NCBI RefSeq assembly: GCF_013141865.1 | Contig: NZ_RCST01000001.1 | Coordinates: 806,001 to 870,000 of the forward strand | DNA length: 64,000 bases | From: Methylomonas sp. ZR1 | GTDB taxonomy: Bacteria; Pseudomonadota; Gammaproteobacteria; Methylococcales; Methylomonadaceae | Reading direction: 5' to 3' | In this document: positions 50,846-59,592 of the stretch, piece by piece | Position numbering within the stretch: position 1 is the first letter of the stretch | Layout of the letters: every line of letters begins with the position of its first letter | Notes under the pieces: model-generated | The model's database searches: none | What the model was told of the DNA's origin: nothing | What the model saw: the letters and a program-made list of their open reading frames with translations, nothing else | Translations under genes and position numbers: made by a program

Positions 50846-50917
50846 GTAGGTTGGGCTGAATGCAATGAAGCCCAACAATTTGATTTTGTTGGGTTACGCT
50901 ACGCTAACCCAACCTAC
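50846..50917. repeat. Dispersed-type palindromic repeat between the first two Nit1C genes
   Basis: This is a 72-bp element bounded by GTAGGTTGGG (50846-50855) and CCCAACCTAC (50908-50917). Internal palindromic segments are AGCCCAACA and TGTTGGGTT, and GTTACGCTACGCTAAC. The TAGGTTGGGTTAGC / GTAACCCAAC style is familiar from small dispersed repeats in many gammaproteobacterial genomes. It could fold into a large hairpin in the operon mRNA and affect stability or polarity between the MSMEG_0572-like and nitrilase genes. Confidence 0.8.
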
Positions 50918-50965
50918 ATTTTGGTTTTTACGACGCCCTCTCGATGAAGGGTTCGGCGTTACGGT

Positions 50966-51448
50966 TTATAAAGTCCAGGTATCCAGGATGAAGGCGTTGT
51001 CGCGCTGGTGCAGTAACACGATGTCTAACACATCTAGTGGGCTGATCGGACGGATGCCCGGCAACAGGCTGGGTTCGCCATGACCATACAGGGCTTGCAA
51101 GGCAAAGCGGCAGGCATAGACTTTGCCGCCTTCTTCGATGAATTTGGCAAGCTGATTGGCGTAGTTTTGATGGCCGGGAAATGATTCGTCACCCAGGCGC
51201 GGAAAACCGCGTTGCAAACCCAATGTCACGCCCGGACCATATAGCAGGATGGAGGTTTCGAAGCCTTTGCGTTGCAAACGGGTGGCTTGCAGCAGATTGA
51301 CGAAGCCGATCGATCCTTCAAAGGCGACGGTATGGAATTTGACCAAGGCTTTCTGGCCTGGCTCGGCTTTGACGTCTTCAAATACTTTTTCTTCGAAATC
51401 GACAAAACAATCGCCTTTTTGATGTGCTGGTGCGGTGACTGCGGGCAT
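50966..51448 (-). CDS. MSMEG_0572/Sll0783-family nitrogen starvation response protein
   Basis: This is a 160-residue protein. Characteristic blocks are [33 protein letters not shown] (recognised by [14 protein letters not shown]), [25 protein letters not shown], and [25 protein letters not shown] ([15 protein letters not shown]). It has a DsrE-like alternating pattern. This is the first gene of the Nit1C cluster, with an AGGAG ribosome site. The Synechocystis homologue Sll0783 is nitrogen-starvation induced and affects polyhydroxybutyrate formation. The precise biochemical role is unknown. Confidence 0.92.
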   Translation of the reverse strand: MPAVTAPAHQKGDCFVDFEEKVFEDVKAEPGQKALVKFHTVAFEGSIGFVNLLQATRLQRKGFETSILLYGPGVTLGLQRGFPRLGDESFPGHQNYANQLAKFIEEGGKVYACRFALQALYGHGEPSLLPGIRPISPLDVLDIVLLHQRDNAFILDTWTL

Positions 51449-51470
51449 GAAGTTCTCCTGGATGTTAGTA

Positions 51471-51504
51471 AAAAATGCCCTGTATCGGCGGGATGGATAC
51501 AGGG
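51471..51504 (-). promoter_or_regulatory. Leader terminator/attenuator-like hairpin upstream of the Nit1C cluster
   Basis: On the minus strand CCCTGTATC (51504-51496) pairs perfectly with GATACAGGG (51486-51478) around a nine-base loop and is followed by CATTTTTT. The hairpin plus T-run ends about 22 bases before the MSMEG_0572-like ATG. Because the preceding minus-strand gene ends about 300 bases upstream, the structure lies in the cluster's own leader if the promoter is upstream. It could be an attenuator, a riboswitch expression platform, or a distal terminator of the 51807-52331 gene. Confidence 0.6.
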
Positions 51505-51554
51505 ACGTATTTCTGGCCGCCAGCGTTGCCTGGTCGACGGTGAATACTTTACTA

Positions 51555-51572
51555 AGCTAGGAAAAAGCCAAA
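51555..51572 (-). promoter_or_regulatory. Weak candidate sigma-54 promoter for the Nit1C cluster
   Basis: On the minus strand TTTGGCTTTTTCCTAGCT has GG and GC separated by exactly ten bases, as at the -24/-12 elements, in a TGGC...TxGCT setting. It lies about 105 bases before the first Nit1C start and upstream of the leader hairpin. Only the core dinucleotides and part of the flanks match the TGGCAC-N5-TTGCA-like consensus. No convincing NtrC site is seen nearby. Confidence 0.3.
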
Positions 51573-51806
51573 CAGATTCAGTTTATTGCCTAATTTTTAA
51601 GTACAGATTTAGTGAAATGAAATCTGTATGGCTTGAAAAAGCGCATAACTGTTATGGTGGCATTTCGCCAAATCATTCAATTTGCGAGCGAGCCAATCAA
51701 CTCAGATCATATTTTTAGATCGCAAACACCGGATCGTGCTGTCTACTTGGAAATGCCGCCAGGGGCAGCGGCGCGAAGCCTGTCACTTTGCTGTTCTGCG
51801 CAAATA

Positions 51807-52331
51807 TCAGTTAGCTGACGGCTGAAGCGCCGGATTGCCGGTTCTCTTCGCGGTAAACTCAACAGGCACGTGCGTCGAATAACCGCCTTCAGTTTGCATC
51901 ACAAATTTAATTTCATCGCCGGCCATTTTGCCTTGATACCGATGGATAGCCTGTTGTGTGGGACCTGATCCCAGCGATTCCGGGGTTTTGGTGATAAAAC
52001 GCAAGGTGCCTCCGGCGATCTCGCCTTCTAAAATGCCGTTTGGGCTGCCGGTAAATGTAGCGCTGCCATATAGCTGCGTATCGCTACCGGCGAAATCGAA
52101 TCGCTCTTGATAATTAGCGTTCGGCCAGTCATAGCTGACTTGGGCTTGCCATAATCCGTTGATTGCCGGCCGCTGTTCTGCGCCGCTTAACAGATCTATT
52201 AGATTCCGGGTGGCGTTGGTAAACGTCGAAAGGCCAATAACCAGCGTGCTGACTGCAATCAACAATGACAGCAGCGGGTTGTTTCTAATCCGGGTATTGA
52301 TTCTGTCCAAGCGGGTTCTTGAGTCGTTCAT
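51807..52331 (-). CDS. Single-helix membrane protein with a C-terminal all-beta domain, unknown function
   Basis: This is a 174-residue protein. A basic N-terminus (MNDSRTRLDRINTRIRNN) is followed by one transmembrane helix (PLLSLLIAVSTLVIGLSTF). A beta-rich domain runs from about residue 55 with INGLWQAQVSYDWPNANYQERFDF, GSATFTGSPNGILEGEIAGGTLRF and GDEIKFVMQTEGG. The domain looks lipocalin-like or small-barrel-like. I do not recognise a named family. A second protein in this window (62874-63386) has the same layout but little sequence similarity. It has no clear operon partner. Confidence 0.72.
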   Translation of the reverse strand: MNDSRTRLDRINTRIRNNPLLSLLIAVSTLVIGLSTFTNATRNLIDLLSGAEQRPAINGLWQAQVSYDWPNANYQERFDFAGSDTQLYGSATFTGSPNGILEGEIAGGTLRFITKTPESLGSGPTQQAIHRYQGKMAGDEIKFVMQTEGGYSTHVPVEFTAKRTGNPALQPSAN

Positions 52332-52523
52332 GGTTTTAGTATCCGTAGCATTTTGGCGTTTTGGTAGAAGGGGACTACCCGGCGAGGTTAAACGTGCCGA
52401 CAGAATAAGCGTTTTGGCTGACGTTTTCTAACGGTTATCGACTAAGCCGATCAGGCTTGGGGAGCGCTGATAAGGGATGGGTGGCTCCCGCCTGCTTGGA
52501 AGCATCGGTGTTCGTGGGTTGGC

Positions 52524-54020
52524 TTAATGAATAGCCAGCTTGCGCTTCGCACGCCGCCAGCCGATGACGATGCCGCTTGCGCTAATCAACAAGCCGCCGG
52601 TGCTGAATACTATCAACACAATATCCCAGACAGGCCGATTGTTCAGTAAAGGCAGCCAGTCCCAACTGTGTAAAAAGGCAAATAGCCAGCGGCTGACGCG
52701 CCTACCGGCATCGAGTTTGCTGAAGTGACCGGTGTAGGGGTCGAGATGCAGCCAGGTGCTGTCGGCGTCGGCAAATTCCAAACGCAGGATAGGCAAACGT
52801 TTGTCGATGTGCCCGGTCATGGTATGCGCGGCGCGGCTGTAGTAGTAAAAATCGTATTCGTTTAACACGCTTTGCCTGGCAATTTTATTCGGAGCCATGA
52901 GCCGTTCGGCTGCGGTTTGCAGGGCAGGCCACGCGAATTTCTCGAAAACCCGGCTATCAGTCTGCGCCGTCTGGATACGGCTGCGGCCCTGACCATCAAA
53001 AGCAATGTAAAAACCTTGGCCGTTCAGTACGCGCCATTCGATTTCCCGCGGCTGAAACCCGGTATTTTGAAAACGCGCCAAGGCTTCCGCTGCGGACAAG
53101 GGGAAATACTGCGGCGAAATGTCTCCGCCCATGTAGGTCTGGAGCTTGGGTTTGGCGGCCGTGGAGTCGAATATTTTCCACGGATTCATCGAAAATAAGC
53201 CGCTGAGTATCCAAGTGAAGGCGATTACGCCAAAACCCAATCCCAGCAGGTGATGCCACCGCATCCAGGCCTCGCGGTATGGGGTTTTTGTGCCATGTTT
53301 GTAACGGCCTTGAAAACGCCAACGCAGTATGCCGACGATTAGGCCAAGCAAACTTAATACCGAACCGGCCAGCGCGGTGTAAATGACAATATCCGCCGCG
53401 TAACGATCCAAAGCGCCGCCGCGAAACGGATATAGCCAATGAATCCAGGCACCCAGCCAGTTCCAGGTGCGTTCGTGGCGATTGGCATCGCGTACCACTT
53501 CGCCGGTAGTGTTGGAAATATAAAGCAGCGTGGCTTGCTCGTCGGCCATTTGCACGCGGTGCAGCGGCCGATGTTCGTCCAGCGCTTTGGAATGCGTCCA
53601 GGCGTCTTCGTCGATGCGATCCAGATAATAGCCGTCAGCCGTCGCCAGAAAGCTGCCGGCTGACGCCAAAGCCTGGGCCGGCGTCACCTGATCGACACGG
53701 TTCCCGGTTTCGGCATCCACGGCGATTTGGGTTTTGCCGTAAGCAAATACATAACGCGGCGCGCCGGCCACGCTGGTCAAGCGCACGCTATCGGGACTTT
53801 TGGCTTGAGCACTAGCTGCGAGTGCTTGTGCAAGGTTGATGCGGCAGCGCTCAGCCGCCAAGCCAGGCAAGGCGCTCAGCTTTTCCTGTGGCGTCAGTTT
53901 GGGGTAGCCGACATACATCATCACGACGCCGGATACGAACCACATGGCCATGAAACAGCACAAGGCTATACCCAGCCAACGGTGAACCAGATATAGATTG
54001 CGCTTGAGCCCGTTGAGCAT
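52524..54020 (-). CDS. PepSY-domain membrane protein (siderophore/iron-utilisation type)
   Basis: This is a 498-residue PepSY-associated membrane protein. It begins LKRNLYLVHRWLGIALCCFMAMWFVSGVVMMYVGYP, the typical first helix with HRWLG. Helices near AADIVIYTALAGSVLSLLGLIVGILRW, WMRWHHLLGLGFGVIAFTWILSGL and at the C-terminus (WDIVLIVFSTGGLLISASGIVIGWR) follow, with PepSY segments in the periplasmic loops. Relatives are ferric-siderophore reductases or assembly proteins coupled to TonB-dependent receptors. The stop of the upstream receptor gene overlaps its start at 54020, so they form one operon. Confidence 0.88.
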   Translation of the reverse strand: MLNGLKRNLYLVHRWLGIALCCFMAMWFVSGVVMMYVGYPKLTPQEKLSALPGLAAERCRINLAQALAASAQAKSPDSVRLTSVAGAPRYVFAYGKTQIAVDAETGNRVDQVTPAQALASAGSFLATADGYYLDRIDEDAWTHSKALDEHRPLHRVQMADEQATLLYISNTTGEVVRDANRHERTWNWLGAWIHWLYPFRGGALDRYAADIVIYTALAGSVLSLLGLIVGILRWRFQGRYKHGTKTPYREAWMRWHHLLGLGFGVIAFTWILSGLFSMNPWKIFDSTAAKPKLQTYMGGDISPQYFPLSAAEALARFQNTGFQPREIEWRVLNGQGFYIAFDGQGRSRIQTAQTDSRVFEKFAWPALQTAAERLMAPNKIARQSVLNEYDFYYYSRAAHTMTGHIDKRLPILRLEFADADSTWLHLDPYTGHFSKLDAGRRVSRWLFAFLHSWDWLPLLNNRPVWDIVLIVFSTGGLLISASGIVIGWRRAKRKLAIH

Positions 54021-56371
54021 TAAAAGTCTACTTTCAATTCCATCATGAAGGTACGCGGTGCGGCGACGAAAAATAACGGGGCGTTACCGCCGCTACCCCA
54101 TTCGACGTATTGCTCGTCGGACAGGTTTTTAACCCGCGCGGTGACCGTGGCTTTTGGATTAAATTTCCAGGACAGTTGGGTATCGAATACCGCATAAGCC
54201 GGGGTTTTGATCAGGTTGGCGGTATCGACGAAACGGTCGCCGACATAGCGCGAGCCAAAATTCCATTGCCAGTCGGCATCGAAATCCCAGGTCAGCCACG
54301 CATTAGCCACCCATTTGGCGACATTGGCCGGCCGATTGCCTTTTCTGGACACTGTGCTGGTGCCGACGGTTTCCAGGAATTTGTCGTACTGGGCATCGAC
54401 GTAGGCCATGTTGCCTTGCACGCTCCATTCGTCGGTGAGTTGTACCCCGATATTGGCCTCTACACCGCCAGAGGACTGTGCGCCTATTGGTAGCTGCCGA
54501 TTTCGGTCCGTCGGATCGGTTATCGATAGATTTTTCCGTTCGATGTAATAGCCTGCCAGTGTCGCCGAGCCTTTGCCGTCCCAAAAGTCGAATTTGGTGC
54601 CTACTTCTGCTTGCCGGCCGGTGGTGAGATCGAAGTCTTGCAGCGCGGCGAAGGTGCCGGTGGTCAAAATGCCGGACGGCGGATCGGCTGCGGTGCTGTA
54701 TTGCGCATAGACATTAAACGTGGAGGTAATGTCGTACATCAATGCCGCCCGCCAGGTCACTGCGGTCCAGCGCCGGCCGAAGGCGGCGGGGTTGGTGGCG
54801 GTCGGTGGTACGAAGGAAGTACGCAAGTTTTTCGCATCCAGGCGAATGTCGTCCACCCGCACGCCCGTGATCAAGTTTAAATCGGGCACCAGGGTCAGGC
54901 GGTTTTCGGCATAGCCGGCGACGGTATACAGTTCGTTGCGGGCGTTGGAGATTGGCCCGGTGGCCAGAGGGTTGTCGTAGTAGGTGCCGGTGCTGAAATT
55001 GTATGGGTTAACGATACTGACGGTGCCTGTCGAGCTTTCCATGCTGGGTGCGCGGGTTTGCTTGTTGTAGGCAATGTCAACCCCGGCCGAAATTTTCGAA
55101 GGCAGGCTGAACCAATTACTGTTATGCACGATTTCGAATCGGTTGCCGACCAAGGCTTGATCGTGATTTACCGCAAACGATTTATTGCGGGTAATCAGCG
55201 TATTAGTGCTGTTCCAGTCGTAACCTTCTACGTTTAAATACTGGCGATCCGCTTTGTAATAGTAAAAGGTGTTTTTGAATTGGGTGTTATCGGACAGTTG
55301 ATAGTCGACAATGTCGCGTAACCAAAACACCTGCTGATCAAATACCGAACCACTGGCGTTATAGTTTTTAAAGCGGGTGCCGGGGTCTATTTGGCCTTCG
55401 GTGGGCCCTAAACCGGCGGTACCCCAGGGAACTATTCTACCGTTGACGACCGGATTCAGCACCGGCGTACCCCAGTAAGAATCTCGGTCTTCCATCTGAT
55501 GCTCGAAGGCGATGGTGTGCGACAGTTTGGACGTAATGTCGCTTAACAAGGAAAACGACATCACGCCGGAATCGGCTTCCGTGTGGTCGATATAGCCTTC
55601 GGAACCCAAATAACTGATGTCGGCTTGCAGCCAATTATCGGTATTACCCAGTTGGCCGTTGAAACCATAGGAAGCCCGGCGGTTTAAGTATTCACCCAGC
55701 GATACCAAGCCGTGATGTTCATCCGGGCCGCGATGCGCAATTTTGCTGACATAGTTGACCGAGCCGCCTACTGCGCCTTGGCCGTATAAAAATGTGGACG
55801 GTCCACCCAAGACTTCGACGCGATCAGTGAGCCAACTGTCGATGGGGCGGGCGGCCACGACATCATATTGCACGGTAATGCCGTTGAACAACTGCGTGAT
55901 TTGCGAACCGGTGAAACCCCGCATCGAAACCGAGCCCGCCGAGCCGGGTTGCGACGATACGAGTATGCCTGGGGCTTTTTCCAAGGCTTCCTGCGTAGTC
56001 TGCGCGCCGCGCTTTTCGAAAGTCGCCCGATCAATAATCGTGATCGAAGCCGGCGTTTCGCGAGGTGTCAGGCCCAGGCGGCTGCCGGTAGCGGCTTCGG
56101 TATCCAGTTGCGGTTTTTGGTTGGGTGGATTAAAGGGAGCCGTTCCCGCTACGGTGACTGTATCCAGCGTAGTGGCAGTGTCGCTGGTTTGGCTTTGGCT
56201 AGCGGTTCTGGCCGTTTTGGGTTTGCTGTTGGTTTCGCTGGTTTTTAGATCCTCGGTCGGCGATGGCTCGGCGGCGTGGGCGATGCCGTGCAGCGAAAAC
56301 AGCAAGGCGGCGACGCCTGCTAGGTGACCGGTTTGGGCAACTGGAAAATCCTGTAACTTGGTTTTTTTCAT
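54020..56371 (-). CDS. TonB-dependent siderophore-type receptor
   Basis: This is a 783-residue outer-membrane receptor. The signal peptide (GHLAGVAALLFSLHGIAHA|AEP) is followed by a Thr/Ser/Lys-rich stretch, then the TonB-box-like LDTVTVAG, the plug domain (RLGLTPRETPASITIIDRATFEK and SMRGFTGSQITQLFNGI) and a 22-strand barrel ending in a terminal aromatic strand FMMELKVDF. The plug text matches the TIGR01783 siderophore-receptor class. The substrate is unknown; the PepSY partner fits ferric siderophore uptake, but in methanotroph-like genomes a copper chelator is also possible. The ATG at 56371 starts the signal peptide; an upstream ATG at 56449 would add 26 residues. Confidence 0.93.
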   Translation of the reverse strand: MKKTKLQDFPVAQTGHLAGVAALLFSLHGIAHAAEPSPTEDLKTSETNSKPKTARTASQSQTSDTATTLDTVTVAGTAPFNPPNQKPQLDTEAATGSRLGLTPRETPASITIIDRATFEKRGAQTTQEALEKAPGILVSSQPGSAGSVSMRGFTGSQITQLFNGITVQYDVVAARPIDSWLTDRVEVLGGPSTFLYGQGAVGGSVNYVSKIAHRGPDEHHGLVSLGEYLNRRASYGFNGQLGNTDNWLQADISYLGSEGYIDHTEADSGVMSFSLLSDITSKLSHTIAFEHQMEDRDSYWGTPVLNPVVNGRIVPWGTAGLGPTEGQIDPGTRFKNYNASGSVFDQQVFWLRDIVDYQLSDNTQFKNTFYYYKADRQYLNVEGYDWNSTNTLITRNKSFAVNHDQALVGNRFEIVHNSNWFSLPSKISAGVDIAYNKQTRAPSMESSTGTVSIVNPYNFSTGTYYDNPLATGPISNARNELYTVAGYAENRLTLVPDLNLITGVRVDDIRLDAKNLRTSFVPPTATNPAAFGRRWTAVTWRAALMYDITSTFNVYAQYSTAADPPSGILTTGTFAALQDFDLTTGRQAEVGTKFDFWDGKGSATLAGYYIERKNLSITDPTDRNRQLPIGAQSSGGVEANIGVQLTDEWSVQGNMAYVDAQYDKFLETVGTSTVSRKGNRPANVAKWVANAWLTWDFDADWQWNFGSRYVGDRFVDTANLIKTPAYAVFDTQLSWKFNPKATVTARVKNLSDEQYVEWGSGGNAPLFFVAAPRTFMMELKVDF

Positions 56372-56668
56372 TGTTTTTATCAGGCATTTAGAAGTTAGAA
56401 GGCTTTTGGGTGGCAGCAAGTAGTGTGCCGGAAACGGAAGTCCCAACACGGCGGGTGTTGCAGGGCATAAGGGCTGAGTTTTTTAATTAATCTATGTTAG
56501 ATAAATGGACGGTTTCGCGGTATATGGCTTGTTTCGCCGGCTTGGTACTGATTTAGGTCCGCGGATATTGGACTTAAAGCCTGCCGGCCGGCAATGCTAA
56601 AATGCCGCATGGGCCGGCGCTGCGGTAAACCGCCACTATCGAAAATTTAGTTAAACAATGGATCAATT

Positions 56669-58063
56669 ATGTCGGGATTTTTTTCCAAACAACATAGCGT
56701 CGCGCAGCCCGGCTATAGCCGTTGGTTAGTGCCGCCGGCGGCTTTATCGGTGCATCTGTGCATCGGCCAAGCCTATGCGTTCAGTGTGTTCAACGATCCA
56801 TTGACTCGGGTAATAGGCATCGGTACCTCCGCGCCGGAGGATTGGAAGCTGACGACACTGGGCTGGATCTTCAGCTTGGCGATTGTGTTTTTAGGTTTGT
56901 CGGCGGCGTTCGGCGGCAAATGGCTGGAAAAAGTCGGGCCACGCTTAACGATGTTCGTCGCGGCTTGCTGTTTTGGCGGTGGCTTTTTGATCTCGGCGCT
57001 GGGCGTACACCTGCACGAAATTTGGCTGATTTACCTGGGTTATGGGGTGATCGGCGGTATTGGTTTGGGTTTGGGCTATGTGTCGCCGGTATCGACGTTG
57101 ATCAAATGGTTTCCCGACCGGCGCGGTATGGCGACCGGTATGGCTATCATGGGTTTCGGCGGCGGGGCGATGATAGGCGCGCCCTTGTCGGTGTTGCTGA
57201 TGGACCAGTTTAAATCGGCCGAATCGGTTGGCGTAGTGCAAACATTTTTGGTGATGGGCGGCCTGTATTTTTGTTCGATGCTGATAGGCGCATTGACCAT
57301 CCGCATCCCGCCGCCTGATTGGCAGCCTGCGGGATGGACGCCGCCGCTGGTGCAAAACAAAATGATCACCGATAAGCACGTTCATATCGACCAAGCTTTA
57401 AAAACCCCGCAATTTTATTTGCTGTGGCTGGTGCTGTGCCTGAATGTGACGGCCGGTATCGGTGTGCTGGGGCAAGCTTCGGTGATGATACAGGAGATGT
57501 TTAAAGGCTCGGTAACGCCGGCTTCGGCGGCCGGTTTCGTCGGTTTACTGAGTTTGTTCAATATGGGCGGGCGGTTTTTCTGGTCGTCGGCGTCGGATTA
57601 TCTCGGGCGTAAAAACACCTATTTTATTTTTTTCGCGGTCGGTGCCGCCTTGTATTCCACCATACCTACCATGGGTATGAGCGGCAATATGGCGCTGTTC
57701 GTGTTGCTGTACGCCTTGATCATGAGTATGTACGGCGGTGGTTTTTCGACGATTCCGGCGTATCTGGCGGACATTTTCGGCACCCGTTTTGTCGGCGGTA
57801 TCCATGGCCGATTGTTGACGGCTTGGTCAACCGCCGGTGTGTTGGGGCCGGTGTTGGTGAATTACATCCGCGAATATCAAATCGGCCAGGGCGTGGCTAA
57901 GGCCGATGCTTACAACGTGACCATGTACATCATGGCCGGATTATTGGTGGTGGGCTTTATTGCCAATCTATCGATCCGGCCGGTGCACGAGAAACATCAT
58001 ATGAAACACGGCGATTTCGATGAGCTGGACGGTATTTATCCGGCCGACGAAGCCGAACATTAA
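56669..58063 (+). CDS. OFA-family MFS carrier (oxalate/formate antiporter-like)
   Basis: This is a 464-residue MFS protein with twelve predicted helices. The N-terminus is YSRWLVPPAALSVHLCIGQAYAFSVF, the OFA-family pattern. Other features are YGVIGGIGLGLGYVSPVSTLIKWFPDRRGMATG and, in the C-terminal half, GRFFWSSASDYLGRKN and GTRFVGGIHGRLLTAWSTAGVLGP. The C-terminus is cytoplasmic and His-rich (HEKHHMKHGDFDELDG). The family exchanges organic anions such as oxalate and formate; the actual substrate is unknown. A 42-residue small membrane protein follows after 19 bases. Confidence 0.9.
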   Translation: MSGFFSKQHSVAQPGYSRWLVPPAALSVHLCIGQAYAFSVFNDPLTRVIGIGTSAPEDWKLTTLGWIFSLAIVFLGLSAAFGGKWLEKVGPRLTMFVAACCFGGGFLISALGVHLHEIWLIYLGYGVIGGIGLGLGYVSPVSTLIKWFPDRRGMATGMAIMGFGGGAMIGAPLSVLLMDQFKSAESVGVVQTFLVMGGLYFCSMLIGALTIRIPPPDWQPAGWTPPLVQNKMITDKHVHIDQALKTPQFYLLWLVLCLNVTAGIGVLGQASVMIQEMFKGSVTPASAAGFVGLLSLFNMGGRFFWSSASDYLGRKNTYFIFFAVGAALYSTIPTMGMSGNMALFVLLYALIMSMYGGGFSTIPAYLADIFGTRFVGGIHGRLLTAWSTAGVLGPVLVNYIREYQIGQGVAKADAYNVTMYIMAGLLVVGFIANLSIRPVHEKHHMKHGDFDELDGIYPADEAEH

Positions 58064-58082
58064 GCAAGGCAGGGCACTTTTT

Positions 58083-58211
58083 ATGAATAACTCCGCATCG
58101 AGTAAATCTTCCAGCCCCTGGCTGTTGGCGGTATTCTGGCTTTATGTATTGATCCCGCTCAGTTGGGGCGTGTGGTCTACGTTGAAAAAGGCTTTGGCTT
58201 TGTTCGGCTAA
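58083..58211 (+). CDS. Small membrane partner of the OFA-type MFS carrier
   Basis: This 42-residue protein starts MNNSASSKSSSPWLLAVFWL and continues with LYVLIPLSWGVWSTLKKAL, one transmembrane helix. Small proteins with an SSPW...LFWLYV-LIPL-WGV motif are encoded directly after OFA-family transporters in many proteobacteria and are annotated as MFS transporter small subunits. It begins 19 bases after the carrier stop with a plausible AGGCAGGG ribosome site. It ends three bases before a convergent gene. The function in transport or stability is not established. Confidence 0.82.
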   Translation: MNNSASSKSSSPWLLAVFWLYVLIPLSWGVWSTLKKALALFG

Positions 58212-58214
58212 GGT

Positions 58215-59384
58215 TTAATCGGGCTGTTGGGCGATAAATTCGTAGGCCCCCACATCAAGCGGTCCTTGTTGGCGGCGTTTTTCGCTGCCGCGCGGGTGAC
58301 GGTAGACAAATTGCGGATTAAGCAGTAAACCGTTGGTGGCGAATCCTGGGGAGACGCCTTGATCGATTGCCGGCGCATTGGGTTTCAGGCGGTAATCGTA
58401 ATTTGCCGGATCAAGTAACACGTTGGCCTTAGCCTTGAGGTCTTGGTTTTCCTGGCTTGGGCCAATCATGGCGGTGGCTTCGCCTATCAACAGATTGTTG
58501 ATTAACATCGCAGTGGCAATACTGTGATTATTCAGAAATGAGCCGCCGGGGTAATCGTTGACGAAGGTATTGTTGACCAGATAAAGCTGTTGATTCGGCT
58601 GAGTTTGGTTGTGTTCGGCGGCAAAAGCCAGCATTGCGGCATTTTCGGTGTTTGTACCTTGATGAAACAGATTCCCTATCAGATAAGCGCCGCCGCCATC
58701 CGGTAAGTCCACCAGATAACTGGAGCCGTTACGCTCGTCGGTGATGCGATTGTAAAGAATATAGTTTTCCCTGGCCCGCGATTTGACGTTATGGCCGGTG
58801 CTGGCATCGTGGATATAAGAATTTTGCAGGGTAAAACGGCGGATATTGCCAATATAGATGTTATGGCCGAGTTTACCGTAGCGGGGATAATCGACGGTGT
58901 TGTCATTAAACTCCGAATTTTCGATCAGGATGTCGCTGTCGGGGTTAACGCCGGTCAAGATGCCCATCTGGTTGTGATGGAAATGGCAATTCCTTAGAGT
59001 CAGATGAGTACCTTCGAAGCGGATGCCGGCACCGTTCAACGCCGGCGCGCTGGCCCCGGAAAGTTCGATATTTTCAACGACCGTGTCATTGCCTTTTAGT
59101 ACCCAGATCGCTTTGCCTTCCGCTGAATTGCCAAGCGCATCCAGGTGAGCGCCGCCTGCCAGTCCGCGTATGGTTAAGCGCTGCTGCGGCCAACTGGCGA
59201 CGTCGCCCTCATAGAGTCCGGCATCGATGCTGACGACATCGCCGTCTTTGGCCAGTCTTGCAGCCGCGCTAGGCAGCTTAAGCGCGCGCTGCGGGCCGAC
59301 TTGCCATTCGGTGCCGTGCGCCGGGAAGGCCAGCAGCCAACCAACCACACTGATCAAACATCCCGACAATATCAAGCGTTGCAT
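58215..59384 (-). CDS. Secreted right-handed parallel beta-helix protein
   Basis: This is a 389-residue exported protein with the signal peptide MQRLILSGCLISVVGWLLAFPAHG|TEW. The rest consists of coil-like repeats of the NosD/pectate-lyase type, for example NDTVVENIELSG, THLTLRNCHFHHNQMGI and NSYIHDASTGHNVKSRARENYILYN (in part). It ends GPLDVGAYEF, a common C-terminal signature of choice-of-anchor/parallel beta-helix proteins. It may bind or modify a polysaccharide; no catalytic set of Asp residues is obvious to me. It is convergent with the MFS small subunit and has no operon partner. Confidence 0.85.
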   Translation of the reverse strand: MQRLILSGCLISVVGWLLAFPAHGTEWQVGPQRALKLPSAAARLAKDGDVVSIDAGLYEGDVASWPQQRLTIRGLAGGAHLDALGNSAEGKAIWVLKGNDTVVENIELSGASAPALNGAGIRFEGTHLTLRNCHFHHNQMGILTGVNPDSDILIENSEFNDNTVDYPRYGKLGHNIYIGNIRRFTLQNSYIHDASTGHNVKSRARENYILYNRITDERNGSSYLVDLPDGGGAYLIGNLFHQGTNTENAAMLAFAAEHNQTQPNQQLYLVNNTFVNDYPGGSFLNNHSIATAMLINNLLIGEATAMIGPSQENQDLKAKANVLLDPANYDYRLKPNAPAIDQGVSPGFATNGLLLNPQFVYRHPRGSEKRRQQGPLDVGAYEFIAQQPD

Positions 59385-59592
59385 CCCGGCTCCTGGTTAT
59401 GGGCGGCTGTAAAATTCATTAATCCCAAGCGCTATATTCTGTCCGGTCTGCAGCGCCTTACAAAGGCGTCGGACTGAACTTGCAATATTTAAAGTAATAC
59501 TTGGACCAGATAAGAGTATTATCCTGTCATCAGGCATATTTGCCAGACCTACGACTTGATTATAAGAATAGCGAGACGCTACTGGAGGAACT

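Noticed and set aside
51272..51718. Plus-strand frame spanning the Nit1C leader
   Set aside because: It overlaps the conserved MSMEG_0572-like gene antisense, has no family features, and its tail is in AT-rich leader DNA.
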